This document shows, piece after piece, positions 15,446 to 17,239 of a stretch of DNA of 17,239 nucleotides. The position numbers and the translations under genes were made by a program. The stretch comes from an uncultured Roseovarius sp. (GTDB lineage Bacteria > Pseudomonadota > Alphaproteobacteria > Rhodobacterales > Rhodobacteraceae). The stretch covers positions 1 to 17,239 of the forward strand of contig CAKSUL010000040.1 in assembly GCA_934501475.1 (NCBI GenBank), given 5' to 3'. How positions within the stretch are numbered: the first letter of the stretch is position 1; every line of letters starts with the position of its first letter. Below the pieces are notes generated by a model. The model was not told the DNA's origin. It saw only the letters and a list, made by a program, of their open reading frames with translations, and searched no databases.

Positions 15446-15482
15446 TTGCATAAATGAATCGAATAATTATATATTTCATATT
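15446..15482. promoter_or_regulatory. Divergent promoter/operator between LysR regulator and oxidase
   Basis: An abrupt AT-rich island lies in GC-rich DNA. For the oxidase, TTGCAT (15446-15451) and TATATT (15470-15475) are 18 bases apart. For the regulator, a perfect TATAAT is read on the minus strand at 15471-15466, without a good -35. An imperfect dyad, TAAATGAA (15451-15458) against TTCATATTA (15475-15483), overlaps both -10 elements and is a candidate LysR site. All were identified by eye. Confidence 0.5.
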
Positions 15483-15583
15483 AAGTTGCCAGTTACCAAA
15501 TGCTTTCCTAACGTCAACTTCTATGACAGGCGCGGCACCGATGGATCACACCGGGGGCGCGGCTGCCGGGGGGCATCGTCGCG

Positions 15584-16915
15584 ATGGGAAAAACACGGGA
15601 AAACAATGTGTGGGTGCCGGATTGGAAGGACACGTCCTATTGGCTGGACGGCCTGGCCCCGCTGCACACATCCGAGGACCTGCCGACCGGCGCGGTCGAT
15701 GTGGTGGTCGTCGGCTCGGGGTATACCGGGCTGAACGCCGCGATCGAAACCGCGCGGGGCGGGCGCAGCACGCTGGTTCTGGAGGCCGAGGTGCCAGGCT
15801 GGGGATGCAGTTCGCGCAATGGCGGTCAGATCAGCACCAGCGTGAAACCCACGCATGAAAAGCTGCGCGCGAAATTCGGCGATGCGCGCGCCACCGCCAT
15901 CCGCGGCGAGGGAAAAACCGCGCTCGAGTGGATCGAGCAGCGCATCACCACGGAAAACATCGACTGTTCCTTTCGCCGCGCCGGGCGGTTTCACGCCGCC
16001 CACACGCCGCGCCATTATGAGGAACTGGCCCGCGATGCCGAAAAACTGGGCCGCAGCGAAGGGATCGAGGCGCATGTCGTGCCGCGCGCGCAACAGCGCA
16101 GCGAACTGGGCAGCGACATCTATTTCGGCGGCGTGGTCTTTGCGCGCCATGCGGCGGTCAATCCGGCGCTCTATCATCGCGGTCTGCTGAACACCGCGCT
16201 GGCGGCGGGGGCGCAGGTGATCGGGCATTGCCCGGTTCTGGGCATCGGGCAGCGCGCCGACGGGTTCATCGTCAAGACCGCCAGGGGATCGGTGCGCGCG
16301 CGCGACGTGATCGTGGCGACCAACGGCTATACCACCGGCATCACCCCATGGCTGCAACGCCGGGTGATCCCCATCGGCAGCTATGTCATCGCCACCGAAC
16401 CGCTGCCGACCTCGGTGGTGGACAGCCTGTTCCCCACCGACCGCATCGCCAGCGACACCTGCAAGGTGGTCTATTATTACCGCGCCTCGCCCGACCGCCG
16501 GCGCATCCTGTTCGGCGGGCGGGTCTCGTCCACGGAAACCAGCCCCGAGACCAGCGGCCCGCGTCTCTATGACAAGATGTGCAGCGTGTTTCCCGAATTG
16601 CGGGACTATCGCATTTCCCATTCCTGGAGCGGCACCGTCGCCTATTCCTTCGATGAACTGGCTCATGTCGGCGTGCATGAGGGCGTGCATCATGCCATGG
16701 GCTATTGTGGGTCGGGCGTGTCGATGGCCAGCTATCTGGGGATGCGCGTCGGGCAGAAGGTGCTGGGGCTGGCCGAAGGGCGCACCGCCTTTGACGATCT
16801 GCCCTTTCCGACGCGGCCCCTCTACACCGGCAAGCCATGGTTCCTGCCGGCGGCCGTCGCGTGGTATCGTTGGCAGGATCAGTTTCAGCACAACCGCGCA
16901 AAGACAGCGATGTGA
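15584..16915 (+). CDS. FAD-dependent oxidoreductase of the DAO superfamily (PuuB/gamma-glutamylputrescine oxidase-like)
   Basis: This flavoprotein oxidase has 443 residues. The dinucleotide-binding motif is VVVGSGYTGLNAAIETARGG (41-60), followed by the FAD ribose-binding acidic end VLEAEVPGWGCSSRNGGQ (65-82), where the 'GWGaSgRNGGq' pattern is typical of the PuuB/OrdL group. Later parts include 'VIVATNGYTTGITPWLQRRV' (about 244-263) and the C-terminal FAD contact 'HAMGYCGSGVSMASYLGM' (about 370-387). The likely reaction is oxidative deamination of a polyamine derivative, amine or amino acid to aldehyde or imine with H2O2; the exact substrate is unknown. The N-terminal 'YWLDGLAP' lead is also typical of this group. 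ATG 15584 lacks a strong Shine-Dalgarno. It is followed after 109 bases by an ABC binding-protein gene, supporting uptake plus oxidation of the same compound. Confidence 0.9.
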   Translation: MGKTRENNVWVPDWKDTSYWLDGLAPLHTSEDLPTGAVDVVVVGSGYTGLNAAIETARGGRSTLVLEAEVPGWGCSSRNGGQISTSVKPTHEKLRAKFGDARATAIRGEGKTALEWIEQRITTENIDCSFRRAGRFHAAHTPRHYEELARDAEKLGRSEGIEAHVVPRAQQRSELGSDIYFGGVVFARHAAVNPALYHRGLLNTALAAGAQVIGHCPVLGIGQRADGFIVKTARGSVRARDVIVATNGYTTGITPWLQRRVIPIGSYVIATEPLPTSVVDSLFPTDRIASDTCKVVYYYRASPDRRRILFGGRVSSTETSPETSGPRLYDKMCSVFPELRDYRISHSWSGTVAYSFDELAHVGVHEGVHHAMGYCGSGVSMASYLGMRVGQKVLGLAEGRTAFDDLPFPTRPLYTGKPWFLPAAVAWYRWQDQFQHNRAKTAM

Positions 16916-16933
16916 CGCCCGATGCACCGGGCG
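16916..16933 (+). promoter_or_regulatory. Small stem-loop right after the oxidase stop
   Basis: CGCCCG (16916-16921) and CGGGCG (16928-16933) form a perfect 6-bp stem with a 6-base loop, starting at the base after the oxidase stop codon. No T-run follows, so it may modulate mRNA between the oxidase and binding-protein genes rather than terminate transcription. The rest of the 109-base gap shows nothing further except the downstream ribosome site. Confidence 0.4.
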
Positions 16934-17024
16934 GCCCCGGCGCTGCCGCCGCCCGTACAAGAGACGACAGCGATGGGCACGACCCGACACCGTGCCCCAA
17001 TTCAACAGAGGAGGAGAACAAGAC

Positions 17025-17239
17025 ATGAGAAAATCAATAGCCCTGACAGTGGCGGCGACCCTGCTGGCGACAACGGCCATGGCCCAGGACAAGAGCCTGA
17101 CCGTGGTGTCCTTTGGCGGGTCCTACCAGGAGGCGCAGAGCAAGGCGCTGTTTGAACCCTATGAGGCCAATACCGGGATCAAGGTCCTGCAGGAAACCTT
17201 TACCGGCATGTCCGACGTGCGCCTTCAGGTGTCCTCGGG
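17025..17239 (+). CDS. ABC transporter substrate-binding protein (polyamine/PotD-like), 3' end outside window
   Basis: The first 71 residues of a periplasmic receptor are visible. A signal peptide covers residues 1-20 (MRKSIALTVAATLLATTAMA), then QDKSLTVVSFGGSYQEAQSK, 'ALFEPYEANTGIKVLQETFT' and 'GMSDVRLQVSSG'. The 'LTVVSFGGSYQEA…EPYEAxTGIKV' pattern is the standard start of extracellular solute-binding proteins in spermidine/putrescine-type systems. A very strong ribosome site (AGAGGAGGAG) sits 7-8 bases upstream, consistent with high expression of a receptor. The rest of its transporter presumably continues beyond the window. It is the same broad family as the truncated receptor at 6066-6566, but the two pieces do not overlap in the protein and cannot be compared directly. 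Confidence 0.9.
   Translation, partial: MRKSIALTVAATLLATTAMAQDKSLTVVSFGGSYQEAQSKALFEPYEANTGIKVLQETFTGMSDVRLQVSS

Noticed and set aside
15454..15583. Small gene starting at ATG 15454 in the LysR/oxidase gap
   Set aside because: The start lies within the AT-rich promoter/operator, has no ribosome site, and the frame runs out of phase into the oxidase with no protein-like conservation.
15521..17092. 523-codon minus-strand open frame opposite the FAD oxidase
   Set aside because: It is antisense to a convincing DAO-family gene, with repetitive Arg/Ala/Gly/His-rich translation and no domain signal.
1..17239. CRISPR array, tRNA/rRNA, insertion sequence or phage genes
   Set aside because: No regularly spaced repeats, cloverleaf or rRNA-like sequence, transposase/integrase motifs or phage structural genes were found by reading both strands, even at the suspicious junctions.

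Overview
The window is a GC-rich, densely coding chromosomal segment. It most likely comes from an alphaproteobacterium of the Rhodobacteraceae/Roseobacter group. This is inferred from the high GC, the ftsB-type / class I fructose-bisphosphate aldolase / pgk / cyclophilin neighbourhood, the abundance of TTT and polyamine-type ABC transporters, and many tightly overlapping genes. No tRNA, rRNA, CRISPR array or recognisable transposase was seen, and no gene-free stretch exceeds 300 bases.

Layout. (1) 1-3504, plus strand: the end of a GntR/UTRA regulator followed by a complete tripartite tricarboxylate transporter operon (tctC-tctB-tctA). (2) 3511-6937: an unusual patch of truncated genes. A minus-strand polyamine-type ABC operon has an intact ATPase (4887-5966). 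Its binding protein (6066-6566) lacks the N-terminal half. Its permease (3835-4887) is intact for one permease domain but breaks off in the first membrane segment of what looks like a second domain, and then reads in frame into the C-terminal ~107 residues of an unrelated soluble protein (3511-3834). Upstream of the truncated binding protein lie a ~42-residue crotonase fragment (minus) and then the C-terminal ~80 residues of a DadA-type FAD oxidase (plus). That makes at least three gene-interior junctions in about 3.1 kb with no visible mobile element. (3) 6962-14511: ordinary, well-kept genes. These are an FtsB/DivIC-like division protein divergent from an AidB-type acyl-CoA dehydrogenase, then a minus-strand series pgk - cysteine-synthase-like enzyme (Cds1 type) - class I fba, and divergent from pgk a plus-strand overlapping trio of cytoplasmic cyclophilin, exported cyclophilin and DUF4336 protein. 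(4) 14527-17239: a catabolic/uptake locus with a LysR regulator divergent from a PuuB-like FAD amine/amino-acid oxidase, followed by the start of a polyamine-type ABC substrate-binding protein that runs off the window.

How the genes work together. The TTT operon probably imports a carboxylate under control of its GntR regulator. pgk and fba supply central glycolysis/gluconeogenesis. The LysR-oxidase-binding-protein locus looks like uptake and oxidative deamination of an amine or amino acid, with an AT-rich divergent promoter/operator. The ABC operon in region 2 would be of the same general substrate class, but as written it lacks half of its binding protein and much of its permease, so it is probably non-functional or misassembled. 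The most notable observations are this junction-rich patch and a 55-bp perfect repeat shared by the two tandem cyclophilin genes.
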